Positions 51,701 to 57,204 of a stretch of DNA of 64,000 nucleotides are shown here, in pieces. Numbering within the stretch: position 1 is the stretch's first letter; each line of letters starts with the position of its first letter. A program made the position numbers and the translations under genes. A model generated the notes under the pieces. The model was not told the DNA's origin, ran no database searches, and saw nothing but the letters and a program-made list of their open reading frames with translations. The stretch lies in assembly GCF_000003815.2 (NCBI RefSeq), contig NC_049988.1, forward strand, positions 7,102,702 through 7,166,701. The letters are read 5' to 3'. The DNA comes from Branchiostoma floridae. Lineage: Eukaryota; Chordata; Leptocardii; Amphioxiformes; Branchiostomatidae.

Positions 51701-54700
51701 CTGTGTATCGTTTTGAGCAATTGCCCATGTCTGAGCAGGAAGTACATTTGTATAGGTCAGAATCAGTTGTTATTTCTTATGTGGCTACCCAAACCCAGGG
51801 CAGAATTTTACAGGGTAGTTTGTGCGGGTAGGCATGAGCGAGGAAGGAGAAGCTAATTTTTACACAAGAGACAGTCTGTCTCTTAGCCTCTACATGTACC
51901 TCACAACAGTGGCTTAAAACCTATGACCTAGTTCCATTTCTTACATTTCTACTTAAAACTGTCCAGTACAAGCTAATATCATTACCTAGACTTTTACTGA
52001 CTAAAGAGTAACCTGGGGAGTAATTTAAAATCATGTGCATTTTTCAGGATTGACCCGTGTGGCTAATTACCAGTAACGATTGCAGCTACTCTAATGAAGC
52101 CAGGGAAAAGGAAGAAACAGCAATTTGTGCTAATGAACAATTATTACTTGCATCCTGTAGGGACGACCCATGGGAATATTGGACTAGTCCAAAATCCCCC
52201 TGTCCCCAGATCTCTTGGGCTTGTACTGAGAAATCTCAAACAACTGCTACAACTTTCTGTACAAGGGGTGATCAATAAGTTTTTGGCCTCATCCAGAAAT
52301 AACAAGCACAACTCAAATTTCAAAGCACAAGTTTGAAGCCTTTTATCAATATCTTTCAGATTTCAAATCATTGCAGTCATTACTTTCCAGGCAATGTCTT
52401 TTTGAAAATCAGTAGAAAAGTTGCAATAAAAACATAGTTGAACTGTGTTCAGACATGTGTGGGTCCAGTTACCCATGCCATAAATTCTTTGAAGATGTTG
52501 TTAAATGTTTGGTAAGGATTCCCTTCCTATTTCAAGTAGAAAGAAGCGGGTGTCTGACTTTCAAGCAGAGCAAGTTGACCCGCACACCTCAGGTCACAGC
52601 TCAAGTGTCCATGTTTTTCTTTTCTCTCTTTAATACCTACCAGATTACAAGACTTTATATTTGACATCTATGCTTTGGCATCTGAGTTGTGCTTATTATT
52701 TCTGCATGATGCCCAGAACTTATTGATCACCCCTTGTACATAATTCTAAGTTACGTGATGCACACTGGTGCATCAAAGCCAAATCATTTTTACACACTTT
52801 TGACAGATTAGCTGATGAGAGGCTCTTTGGGTGTCACTCCACAGTCAGAGAAAGCCATGTAAAGTGTCTTTCCTAAGGAAACAACATCAGGGGCATGGCG
52901 TCAGTATAGAACCCAGAACCTCTTGGTTCTGAACCTCTTGGTTCTGGGCCCAACACACACCAGTTATGCCACACTGGTGCTAAACTCAAAGGAAGCAAAA
53001 GATGTATTTTTCGTTTGTTTGTAATTTTTAGGCCAACAAATGCCAAGAACTCTTTTCTTCAATTTTCCATTTTGTTTTTTGCGTTTCGTCGCCCTCTGGC
53101 GACGAAACGCCATGTGTTGGGTTTTACCTTCAGTGCTTGCTTCGATGCATGGATGCATGCATGCTTGGTTTGGTTCAACACTGTGTCGCACAGCATGAAG
53201 ACCTTCCATGTTTGTTGTTCAACCATTGCCTTATATGGCAAGACCTGCAACATTTCATGTTCAGGCTTTGCCTTATATGGCAAGGGAGCAAGAAAAGCCA
53301 GGCAACCTGGATTTGCACGATACACATGCGACCACATGCAACTGCTACAACTGTTTGGAAATACCATTGCATTGTGGTTTCGGACTTCAATATCCTGGAA
53401 AATGGCCATATAACATCTATTCCACAAGATTGCACAAGAAAAAAAAATGATTTTATCAAGAAAGCGACCGAAAATCGACATAAATAATACTATGTAGTGA
53501 GGTTAAAGCATAATGTACACTCCCATACTATGCACGCAACAACTTACCTCAATTGGTAAAGTCATAGGCCTTCGGATCCGAAAGTCCCTGGTTCGAAACC
53601 GAGAGTGGATTTTTTCTTTTTTCTTCTTTTTTTCTTTTTAAATATTGAATCTTTTTATTTTTATTTTAGTATTCATTTCATATATGCAAGGCCTTTGTCT
53701 TATGAACAGGACTTCATAGATTCCAAACCCGGCATTCGAATTTTTCTGTTCATGGTAATGGAAAATACCGTGCAGCGGCTCCTATGCGCGGTAAGATGAT
53801 TCTCCCAAAACACTCGCCACTAAACTACTATTCATGATGTAAACAGAGGCTCTTGATGTTGTTTGCATGAAACTCCATCAAAAACAGCGATCCTTTCTTA
53901 CAGTAGCAAATGCTCCATTGTTCAGTATCGACTTCATTCAGAAGTTTTCAGACAACACGGATGTGGAAAGTCACACCGCTCGACACAAAAGTATGGAAAT
54001 TTTCATGAATATTAGCAAAATTATCCAGGAAAACAAGGAAGAAATGTTGTAAATGCGGAAACCAGTATAATAGAGATGAGGTAGCTGTTAATTGGTTTGG
54101 ATATTTGTTTGACGTTTGGTAGTCAATTTAGATAGAATCTTGTCACAGTGCTGATGGTGCTTTTTCAAGTGTACATAGTACCTGAGTGAGTATATTGATA
54201 GATTTTATAATGAACTTATTGTACATTTAAAATAAAGTTGTAAGCCAAGACCAGCTATTAAACAGTTTCCAAAATAACAATTTTTCTTATAGACGCAACA
54301 GCCCTTGAGTGACTTTTTCTAACAGATTTTACTTCTGAATCAAGAAAAAGACAGTTCACACTCATAAACGTAGACGAAACGCCAGCTTTTTTTAAAAGCA
54401 CTTGTTTACTTTCATCTCACACTCTACACCCCCACAATCCCTTTAAAGCCATTTCTTTAGAATCCCAGTTTTACAAGGTACAGAAGAACAAAGTAGCCCT
54501 GAAAGAGTGTATCCTAATCAAAACATAACGCCTTAATTGCATCATAAGCGAGCACATATAACCATGCTGGGTTGTGGTTATGACAAAATCCTTTGATGAC
54601 CAAACACGTGAGACCATTAACTGTTAGAAATAGGAGCCACATCTTTGAAGTGTCTTGAAACTGCATTTACTGGACCGGGTTCACCATAACCACTGGAGAT

Positions 54701-55993
54701 CAAAAGGAACATCCTCTTCAAGACTCAGTTTCATCGAAAGAACCACAGCAAGAAAGATGAGACACCTTCAAAGACCATTAGGCAAAGCAAATCTTCAGAA
54801 AAAGCCCCATAATTGTTTATCCTTAAGGTTATGAATGGTCATTTGATGTACAAGTATACGGTGACATGAATGAAAACAACTAGGCTAGTAAATGAAATAC
54901 AAATGAGAATGAAGCGCTTTAAGTGTGTAAGAGTAATTATGCACAAAAAAGAATGCATTGATATCAGTAACAAGAACATGAAATGGAGTAAGCTTGAAAT
55001 AAGTTCAGAAATTAGCACGTAATTCTTTCTTGAGGCGCTAGAAGAAACTGTCTGCAGTATCTTTTTGGAGGACACTCTTGACATTAAACATTATTAGATG
55101 TCCTGGGACACTTTTTAGTTTTTGTGACAATACAAATTAATCACCAAATTTTGTATATGTTTTTCTGCAACTGCAAAATTAAAACACTATGTAATGAGTA
55201 CTCCCATGTCATACCTACTGTGAAAAAAAATCCCACAAAAATAAAACATTTTACAGTAAGTCCCTCTAGTCTTGTTAGTTAGGAAGTAGCAAGTCCCAAC
55301 TGACAAAGTGTCCGAAGATATTGGCACCGGGTCCCTCATGTTGTCAATCATAGCATCCGGTCACTTAATTATGAGTCGTTGCACAATCTTATTTCTCTAA
55401 AGTATTTAACTTCCATGGTGGCACACAATGATAGCAGGGAAGATAACCGGAAGTCTACAGTACATAATGTAGAACAGCATAGAACTACATTGTATGTGTA
55501 CTGTGCGTGTGTGTTATGATTCACAGTACTGTGTGTACTATGACAGTGCTGTTGGTGTACTACCACTGACAGTACTTATGACATGTGTACTGTCACAGTA
55601 CTATATGTGTACATGACTGTGTACTAGCGCTGACAGTACTGTATGTGTAGTATCACTGTAACAGTAGTTAGGGACCGAAATATTTTCTGCATACCTGTTT
55701 GATAATCTTGGCCCCCTTCGGATCTTTGAGGTTCACAGCGATGCTCTGAAAATAAAAGACAAATTTTAAAGCACTTTTATTTTGAGAACATATACAGGAA
55801 AGAGGATCATCAACTAAGTCCACAATCTGTTTTCTTTTATATATTCTCTTCTATCTATTTTCTATCATCTTTGAAGTACATAATCTATCTTTATTCTATC
55901 CCCGTACCTTCTTGTTCCTGTTAACTGATAGAAAGTAGGCGCTCTCTGTTCCACAGAACGGTGGACCCCAGGACCGCGTGTCATCTCCTGTGT
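11625..55993 (-). CDS. SUGCT: Succinyl-CoA:glutarate CoA-transferase, CoA-transferase family III (10 exons, N-terminus missing)
   Basis: Minus-strand gene assembled from ten exons: 55993-55908, 55745-55695, 25851-25731, 24506-24415, 23587-23444, 21208-21113, 20572-20501, 20272-20175, 19681-19579, 14100-14037, with the final exon 11785-11625 as an eleventh block carrying the stop. All phases agree and about 361 residues result. Family III enzymes move CoA between carboxylic acids through an aspartyl anhydride; SUGCT makes glutaryl-CoA from glutarate using succinyl-CoA, in mitochondria. Diagnostic stretches read here: [40 protein letters not shown] (carrying the conserved aspartate), [20 protein letters not shown] and FPYGPINNM. 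Vertebrate SUGCT is about 440 residues, so roughly 80 N-terminal residues (targeting peptide and the first CoA-binding strand) lie outside what I could find. A 29.8-kb intron contains another gene on the opposite strand. Other family III enzymes are less likely because the match to SUGCT is continuous. Confidence 0.93.
12536..13450. mobile_element. Non-autonomous DNA transposon, 4-bp TSD, copy 1
   Basis: Flanked by ACAA on both sides (12532-12535 and 13451-13454). Ends are inverted repeats CACTCTTTCTCATT... and its complement ...AATGAGAACGAGCC. It is about 95% alike to copy 2 at 34229-35156. The palindromic motif GTAACAAACGTTAC/GTAACGTTTGTTAC recurs inside (12707-12735, near 12881 and near 13064). 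No transposase is encoded. TSD length and CAC-like ends are compatible with Chapaev or CACTA-type elements, but assignment is open. Confidence 0.8.
13904..13965. repeat. 31-bp tandem duplication
   Basis: ATTCATCTCAAGAGATGGAA plus TATACATGTAAA occurs twice in a row, 70 bp from the donor side of the SUGCT exon at 14037. Confidence 0.85.
14037..14100 (-). CDS. SUGCT: SUGCT exon: [13 protein letters not shown]
   Basis: Twenty-one codons plus one base, ending TVRVPG; acceptor CGCAG, donor CCAG|GTAGGT. Corresponds to the VLHN..EM-HP segment near the C-terminus. Confidence 0.93.
14537..15358. mobile_element. Composite palindromic mariner-type MITE
   Basis: Starts CGAGGGGTGATCAATAAGTT after TA and ends ATCACCCCTCG before TA. 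Inside, a complete element like the one at 52262-52736 (to about 15066) is followed by an inverted partial copy, so arms pair over more than 200 bp on each side. It lies in the SUGCT intron between 14100 and 19579. Confidence 0.75.
15611..15734. repeat. (CT)n-(TA)n compound microsatellite
   Basis: About 30 bases of CT followed by about 90 of TA with two GAA interruptions. Confidence 0.95.
15735..17035. other. SUGCT intron, nothing recognised
   Basis: No exon, TIR or SINE signature was identified between the microsatellite and the GT run. Confidence 0.45.
17036..17083. repeat. (GT)n microsatellite
   Basis: Alternating GT with a GCGC interruption, directly left of the hAT element target site. 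Confidence 0.9.
17103..18945. mobile_element. Non-autonomous hAT-type transposon with perfect 8-bp TSD
   Basis: Identical 8-bp TTTCCAAA repeats flank the element (17095-17102, 18946-18953). The terminal inverted repeat starts CAGCGTTCCCGCCAGG, matching the CAGNG start usual in hAT elements. The left subterminal region has GCGCCGGAGGCGC and GGGGGCATGCTCCCCC palindromes. No transposase frame was seen in the 1843 bp. It sits in the SUGCT intron 14100-19579. Confidence 0.85.
19126..19417. repeat. Inverted repeat with arms of about 85 bp
   Basis: Arms at 19126-19209 and 19333-19417 pair, for example GGTTCTTCAAAAACACAACC with GGTTGTGTTTTTGAAGAACC. They enclose about 120 bp. No transposase or clear TSD is seen. 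Confidence 0.65.
19579..19681 (-). CDS. SUGCT: SUGCT exon: FSEKTTDEW...PYGPINNM
   Basis: One split-codon base and 34 codons ending VFSNPQ; acceptor AATATTCAG, donor CCAG|GTGTGG. The G-FPYGPINN motif is a strong family marker in the C-terminal domain. Confidence 0.95.
20073..20104. repeat. (CT)n microsatellite
   Basis: TCTCTC run with one interruption, 70 bp from the GC donor of SUGCT. Confidence 0.9.
20175..20272 (-). CDS. SUGCT: SUGCT exon ending in a GC donor
   Basis: Thirty-two codons plus two bases, [17 protein letters not shown] to LIATLAQ. The donor reads AAAG|GCAAGT, so the intron is of the GC-AG type. Joining it to 19681 restores [10 protein letters not shown], which agrees with the family; the nearer AG in the acceptor region would give an immediate stop. 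Confidence 0.92.
20501..20572 (-). CDS. SUGCT: SUGCT exon: [16 protein letters not shown]
   Basis: Twenty-four codons, phase 0, ending FRTLCK; acceptor TTTCTAG and donor AAG|GTAAGA. Matches the hinge strand that follows the PYQ motif in SUGCT. Confidence 0.95.
20777..21100. mobile_element. MITE-like repeat next to a SUGCT donor
   Basis: TAGCCTGGGTGCAATCTGGA and following text match the repeat at 23805-24229, including GGGAACCTTGACA and ACGTCTGGAATC. It ends within about 15-40 bp of the donor of exon 21208-21113. Confidence 0.55.
21113..21208 (-). CDS. SUGCT: SUGCT exon: [12 protein letters not shown]...SIVPYQ
   Basis: Thirty-two codons, phase 0 at both ends, acceptor CATCAG and donor CCAG|GTAGAT. 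The sequence is nearly colinear with vertebrate SUGCT. A MITE-like repeat begins within a few tens of bases after the donor. Confidence 0.95.
21722..22299 (-). mobile_element. Mariner relic with transposase N-terminal fragment
   Basis: TIRs CGAGGGGCATTCAATAAGTA and its complement ending CGCCCCTCG lie between TA dinucleotides. The minus strand (22137-21817) codes about 100 residues including [29 protein letters not shown] and FKHGR. These match the helix-turn-helix region of mariner transposases. The catalytic DDE/D region is deleted. It lies in the SUGCT intron 21208-23444. Confidence 0.82.
23444..23587 (-). CDS. SUGCT: SUGCT exon with active-site aspartate (AMTDLATG)
   Basis: Forty-eight codons, phase 0 at both ends, [17 protein letters not shown] through IDCNLLSTQ. 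The aspartate in MTDLATG is at the place of the family's catalytic residue, which forms the covalent acyl intermediate. Acceptor TTCAG, donor ACAG|GTTACA. Confidence 0.95.
23805..24229. mobile_element. MITE with TAGCCTGGGTACC ends
   Basis: Left end TAGCCTGGGTACCATCCGGA and right end GTACCCAGGCTA form an imperfect inverted repeat enclosing GTTCG/CGAAC-type subterminal motifs. Non-coding; lies in the SUGCT intron between 23587 and 24415. Confidence 0.6.
24415..24506 (-). CDS. SUGCT: SUGCT exon: [14 protein letters not shown] block
   Basis: Thirty codons after two split-codon bases, from [15 protein letters not shown] to LLHITGPE; acceptor CTACAG, donor GAG|GTGACT. Together with the previous exon it gives the SITGYG...GYD loop typical of the family. 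Confidence 0.95.
25731..25851 (-). CDS. SUGCT: SUGCT exon: [19 protein letters not shown] block
   Basis: Encodes 40 residues from LAEKSDVL to HCSIT plus one base of a glycine codon; acceptor GTGCAG, donor CACAG|GTAATG. The VENY-PGKL-MGLGY signature is characteristic of CoA-transferase family III. A 128-bp tandem duplication begins about 30 bp upstream of this exon, on the acceptor side. Confidence 0.95.
25883..26138. repeat. 128-bp tandem duplication beside a SUGCT exon
   Basis: Two nearly identical copies, each beginning CAGTCATTTATAATATCAGA and ending GAGAGTTTTGCTACCAA. The near-identity indicates a recent event. Confidence 0.92.
26290..26565 (-). mobile_element. tRNA-derived SINE
   Basis: Reading the minus strand from 26565, CCCTATAGCTCAACTGGTAG is a clear tRNA-like A box, followed by a TTGGTTCCAATT B-box-like segment and a body down to about 26290. 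Confidence 0.65.
26945..27010 (-). mobile_element. Old LINE 3' tail fragment
   Basis: AACACACCAGCTTTGTAGGC and flanks match the 3' UTR of the LINE copies at 8.9 and 29.0 kb with several changes. Confidence 0.45.
27225..27584. mobile_element. MITE with ACACAGTTTTT subterminal repeats
   Basis: Left TTAGGCACGATCTAGACACA and right TGTGTATAGATTGGGCCTTA are imperfect inverted repeats, both leading into ACAGTTTTT/AAAAACTGT. The open frame inside (27333-27560) has no homology I recognise. Confidence 0.55.
28943..29300 (-). mobile_element. LINE 3' fragment (CR1/L2-like) with readable ORF2 end
   Basis: An 85-codon minus frame (29299-29042) reads [20 protein letters not shown], then [11 protein letters not shown], then LGSFKERL. 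That is the conserved C-terminal signature of CR1/L2-type ORF2. The 3' UTR and GATACA repeats follow down to 28943. Confidence 0.8.
29301..31889. other. SUGCT intron, nothing firmly recognised
   Basis: Contains a likely dispersed repeat at about 29390-29640 and a short LINE-tail remnant near 31465-31505; otherwise no exon or element ends seen. Confidence 0.4.
32366..32738. mobile_element. MITE with long TIR (TAAGGCCACACCAATTTAAT)
   Basis: The left end TAAGGCCACACCAATTTAAT...GGTTCACGGATT is repeated inverted at 32700-32738. The arms extend over about 34 bp with almost no mismatch. AT-rich centre, no coding capacity. Confidence 0.75.
33160..33375 (-). mobile_element. SINE copy with tRNA-like head
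   Basis: The minus strand has a perfect B box GGTTCGAAACC (about 33318-33328), then GGGAAAGGCAC, ACTCAGGTGATAATGAGTAC and TTAAATGGAGGTCCA. The same body occurs in plus orientation at 36690-36897. Confidence 0.65.
34229..35156. mobile_element. Non-autonomous DNA transposon, 4-bp TSD, copy 2
   Basis: Flanked by TTGA (34225-34228 and 35157-35160); ends CACTCGTTCTCATT and AATGAGAACGAGCC. Comparison with the uninterrupted relatives at about 32050 and 33605 (CAATTACAGCC... then GTCAAT) shows where it inserted in an older repeat. Confidence 0.85.
35950..36391. mobile_element. MITE with TTAA target duplication
   Basis: TTAA flanks both ends (35946-35949, 36392-36395). TIRs read CCTTCACACGAG and CTCGTGTGAAGG, then GAATGAGCCGGAATGCCGTC inverted near 36340-36365. 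The interior is rich in GAATGC-type repeats. TTAA targets suggest piggyBac- or Kolobok-type mobilisation. Confidence 0.72.
36690..36897 (+). mobile_element. SINE copy, same family as 33160-33375
   Basis: TGTTTGAGTCCTG (decayed B box), GGAAAGGCATTTAACAC, GAAAATGAGTACCTGGC and TAAATGGAGGTCCAG follow in order, matching the minus-strand copy. Confidence 0.6.
36989..37348. mobile_element. hAT-like MITE (CAGGGCTCGAAAT...ATTTCGAGCCCTG)
   Basis: Perfect 13-bp terminal inverted repeats starting CAG, with internal GGGTGCACC motifs in both orientations. Flanks share CAGAT, a weak target duplication. Confidence 0.72.
37349..39754. other. SUGCT intron, nothing recognised
   Basis: AT-rich, short frames only, no element ends identified. 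Confidence 0.4.
39755..40130. repeat. Tandem duplication, period about 208 bp
   Basis: CTTCACGTTTTATGACGTCA and AGCGTGTCGTTACCTCA repeat 208 bp later with substitutions. Confidence 0.8.
41375..41382 (+). promoter_or_regulatory. Octamer motif ATGCAAAT upstream of the peptide gene
   Basis: A perfect POU-factor octamer about 115 bp before the predicted start site. POU factors drive many neuroendocrine genes, so it is a plausible but untested input. Confidence 0.4.
41463..41494 (+). promoter_or_regulatory. Core promoter: TATTTAAG box and CTCACAG initiator
   Basis: A TATA-like TATTTAAG at 41463-41470 sits 28 bp before the A of an initiator-like CTCACAG at 41491. That spacing is canonical and would leave a short 5' UTR of about 24 bases before ATG 41515. 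TATA promoters suit tissue-restricted peptide genes. Confidence 0.6.
41515..41607 (+). CDS. Peptide precursor exon 1: signal peptide
   Basis: ATG at 41515 opens 31 codons: [11 protein letters not shown], then a hydrophobic core [12 protein letters not shown], then LPTTIQR. Signal cleavage after VLG is likely. The donor is AGG|GTAAGT in phase 0. The frame runs on into the intron without homology, which supports the splice. Confidence 0.85.
41515..49834 (+). CDS. Secreted multi-copy W(X6)W peptide precursor (neuropeptide-like), nested in SUGCT intron
   Basis: Four coding exons (41515-41607, 45079-45207, 45779-47869, 49709-49834) join in phase 0 to give 812 residues. The N-terminus has a basic start and a hydrophobic stretch ([14 protein letters not shown]), a good signal peptide. 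The rest holds 21 copies of a peptide with two tryptophans six residues apart, typically PWNQFAHMW followed by VxG. Most copies end in GKR, or another basic site, which prohormone convertases and the amidating enzyme would process. Copies alternate with acidic spacers such as [11 protein letters not shown]. This is the standard build of a neuropeptide or peptide-hormone precursor in the secretory pathway. I do not recognise the family: the W(X6)W spacing recalls protostome myoinhibitory peptide (allatostatin B), but here the second W is not at the amidated end. A secreted antimicrobial or epithelial peptide is an alternative. The exon 3 acceptor is the least certain junction. Confidence 0.87.
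43209..43554. mobile_element. hAT-like MITE (CAGGGTT...AACCCTG) in peptide gene intron 1
   Basis: CAGGGTT at the left and AACCCTG at the right, with flanks TGTTCAC and GTTCGCAC that resemble a diverged 8-bp target duplication. The interior holds repeated TTACTTGCCCGA. Confidence 0.6.
43855..44120 (-). mobile_element. Degenerate LINE 3' fragment
   Basis: The minus strand contains [16 protein letters not shown] and related decayed text matching the end of the LINE at 28943-29300, including the CTTGTCACACC region. It lies in intron 1 of the nested peptide gene. Confidence 0.5.
44501..45022. mobile_element. Degenerate relative of the 32366 MITE, next to peptide exon 2
   Basis: The right end (about 44986-45022) reads ATCCGTGAACCAACAACTAA then TTGGTGTGGCCTA, and the left end near 44505 reads TTGTTGGTTCACAGATTT. 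It ends about 57 bp before peptide exon 2. Confidence 0.5.
45079..45207 (+). CDS. Peptide precursor exon 2
   Basis: Forty-three codons, phase 0 at both ends: QNDWLLGSD to VTRGFG. The acceptor is CCCAACAG with a second CAG directly after it, so use of either AG would add or drop one glutamine. The donor is GGG|GTAAGT. It encodes a propeptide segment with isolated arginines and no W(X6)W unit. Confidence 0.75.
45779..47869 (+). CDS. Peptide precursor exon 3: 20 W(X6)W copies
   Basis: A 697-codon exon. The start at 45779 (acceptor GGCCAAG) is chosen because it is the only AG in the open stretch that keeps phase with exon 2; a better-looking ACATTACAG at 45792 is out of phase. The exon ends at GAG|GTCAGT in phase 0; read-through would stop four codons later. 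Seven diverse N-terminal copies (for example [27 protein letters not shown]) are followed by ten near-identical copies with the tail [10 protein letters not shown], an acidic linker rich in Glu, Ser and Asp, then three divergent copies. Basic sites include KR, RR, KK and single R before ANPW. Confidence 0.9.
46490..47462 (+). repeat. Ten-unit coding tandem array, period 102 or 105 bp
   Basis: Units start near 46490, 46592, 46694, 46799, 46904, 47006, 47108, 47210, 47312 and 47414. Each codes an acidic spacer (about 13 residues ending DLR) and a 21-residue peptide block. All length changes are multiples of three. The near-identity of units against the divergent flanking copies points to recent unequal exchange or gene conversion. 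Confidence 0.95.
47870..49708 (+). other. Intron 3 of the peptide gene
   Basis: Donor GAG|GTCAGT, acceptor TTATTTGCAG. No coding signature inside; an AATAAA near 49393 could serve an intron-retaining transcript ending at the stop at 47881. Confidence 0.6.
49709..49834 (+). CDS. Peptide precursor exon 4: last W(X6)W copy and stop
   Basis: After acceptor TTATTTGCAG the exon reads [15 protein letters not shown] then IGGTGKGER, so it holds a 21st copy with outer tryptophans again six residues apart. It is in phase 0 with the exon 3 donor and ends GTDFGF with TGA at 49832-49834. The family motif appearing in a short open frame 1.8 kb downstream is the main support for this exon. Confidence 0.85.
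   Translation, partial: SRGPRRPWTTWTKLWIGGTGKGERVARSIREDRRTGTDFGF
50603..50928 (+). other. Possible 3' UTR exon and polyadenylation signal of the peptide gene
   Basis: Exon 4 has a donor-like AAAG|GTCAGA at 49847, only 13 bases after the stop. A pyrimidine-rich acceptor CTCCCTTTTTTAG lies at 50602, and AATAAA is at 50923-50928. Together they suggest a last non-coding exon. An alternative is direct polyadenylation at an AATAAA at 50432. Confidence 0.35.
51238..51693. mobile_element. MITE (CAGTCAAACCTG...CAGGTTTGACTG)
   Basis: TIRs CAGTCAAACCTG and CAGGTTTGACTG flank 456 bp containing many copies of GGCCGCTAT/GGCCACTATAG. No coding potential. Target duplication unclear. Confidence 0.72.
52262..52736. 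mobile_element. Mariner-type MITE, TA target
   Basis: Terminal inverted repeats CAAGGGGTGATCAATAAGTT and AACTTATTGATCACCCCTTG between TA dinucleotides. Length 475 bp, same family as 14537-15358, no transposase. Confidence 0.8.
52760..52978 (-). mobile_element. SINE-like repeat
   Basis: The minus strand runs GGCATAACTGGTGTGTG, then two tandem copies of AGAACCAAGAGGTTC, then GTTTCCTTAGGAAAGACAC. Layout resembles the other SINEs here, with an internal duplication. Confidence 0.45.
53081..53110. repeat. Perfect 13-bp-stem hairpin
   Basis: GCGTTTCGTCGCC and GGCGACGAAACGC flank the loop CTCT. Confidence 0.9.
53545..53625 (+). other. Decayed tRNA-Arg-like sequence
   Basis: ACCTCAATTGGTAAAG resembles an A box. 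CCTTCGGATCCG resembles an Arg(TCG) anticodon loop. CTGGTTCGAAACC contains a perfect B box, and T runs follow. The acceptor stem and much of the anticodon stem do not pair, so it is a pseudogene or SINE head, not a functional tRNA. Confidence 0.4.
55486..55668. repeat. Degenerate CAGTACTGTGTGTAC minisatellite
   Basis: Many variants of ACAGTACTGTATGTGTACTA in irregular array, ending 27 bp from the donor side of SUGCT exon 55695. Confidence 0.8.
55695..55745 (-). CDS. SUGCT: SUGCT exon: [17 protein letters not shown]
   Basis: A 17-codon exon, phase 0 at both ends, with acceptor TTTTCAG and donor CAG|GTATGC. The residues match the lysine-rich segment that precedes the DVLVENY strand in SUGCT. 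The next coding exon is 29.8 kb away, at 25851. Confidence 0.9.
55908..55993 (-). CDS. SUGCT: SUGCT exon: [12 protein letters not shown] block
   Basis: Encodes 28 residues ending FLSVNRNKK, between an acceptor TTGCAG and donor AAG|GTACGG. It starts with two bases of a split codon and ends in phase 0. It is the most N-terminal exon I can recognise and belongs to the CoA-binding N-terminal domain. A second AG six bases inside (exon start 55987) would keep the frame and drop two residues. Confidence 0.9.
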
Positions 55994-56557
55994 CTGCAAA
56001 ACAAGGTAATCAAATATATTTCCTGAAACAGACATGATCCTTAAAAAACATACAATGTACAACTGATACAAAAATTACCAAGTGCTGTTTTTTTGGACAA
56101 AATATCATGAGCTTACATGTATCTGCCATTAATACATTTTGTAACACTGAAAAATAATGGCCATAAGTTAGTCCAGAACAGTTGTAATTCCAACAAAAGC
56201 TGCCAGGGGGCCCAAAATTTAATCATTCAATTGATAGATAGGACAAGACCTTACCACATACTACTGGTAAATGTCATTATCAATATGCTCCAATTCCACA
56301 AACATTGTACATGATATACAAAGAATCACAACCACAGCATGTCCAGAACACGAGATATCAAAAATGTTCCACTGCAGTACCTTAGCAAGCCACTAGGCGG
56401 GCCATTATCAAACTTGACCTTCCTTTTCCCAACCCCTACCCACCTACCAAATATCATCAGGATCCATCAAAGGCTTCTTGAATTATACTGTTAACAGACG
56501 GACAGCCGCACAAATCTAAAACATAACCTTAGCCATTCTGGCGAAGGTAATAAAAAG

Positions 56558-56710
56558 GTAGCTCCCCATAGACCAGTAAAGCTTCAAAGACATCAAAACC
56601 TTCCAACTAGTAGAGTTAGTCAAATCATCAATGGTAGCTCCCCATAGACCAGTAAAGCTTCAAAGACATCAAAACCTTCCAACTAGTAGAGTTAGTCAAA
56701 TCATTAATGG
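56558..56710. repeat. 76-bp tandem duplication
   Basis: GGTAGCTCCCCATAGACCAG begins both copies at 56558 and 56634; the copies are almost identical. Confidence 0.92.
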
Positions 56711-57038
56711 ACCAGAACCCAAGTATGGATGATCAACCAGCATTTCTGCCTAACTTGACGAGAACACTAGGTGACTGGCATAGCAGAATGACTGACTAAT
56801 TCAGCCTAACTAGTTAAGGACACCGAAAGGGCGTATTACTTTCTATGGAGGAGCAAGGACGTTATATCAGAAGGACTGAGTATGTAGTTAACACCCAGCT
56901 GAGCCCATTGTTTCGCCCTGCGAAATCCCGCTGCCTTTCTTTGTCTTCACCCCGGTGCGGCACTTCTTTGTATAGAACGTCCGGTGCGGCTTTTCGCGGG
57001 GTTTTGCTGGAAATCACATATTAATGAGCAACGCTATG

Positions 57039-57204
57039 ACGTCAGACAGCCCGAGCTATGCTGAGGACTCGCTCGGAATCCAGCTGTTTTCCGACAATTT
57101 CCTTATTTGGGGAGCATTTCTGTCATGCGCAGAAGTCTGTATCTTTTAGACAAGGAAATGGCGGACATTTTGGTTTTTATTTGATCGTCGTAGGACAATC
57201 ATGG
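57039..57204. promoter_or_regulatory. Possible promoter or first-exon region
   Basis: Contains TGACGTCA near 57039, TGCGCAG near 57125, an ATGGCGGAC YY1-like motif near 57159 and a donor-like CATGG|GTGAGT at 57204. It could be a non-coding first exon of a plus-strand gene, or the start of the minus-strand SUGCT. I could not link it to any downstream exon. Confidence 0.25.

Noticed and set aside
53545-53625. Functional tRNA-Arg
   Set aside because: The B box is perfect, but acceptor and anticodon stems do not pair.
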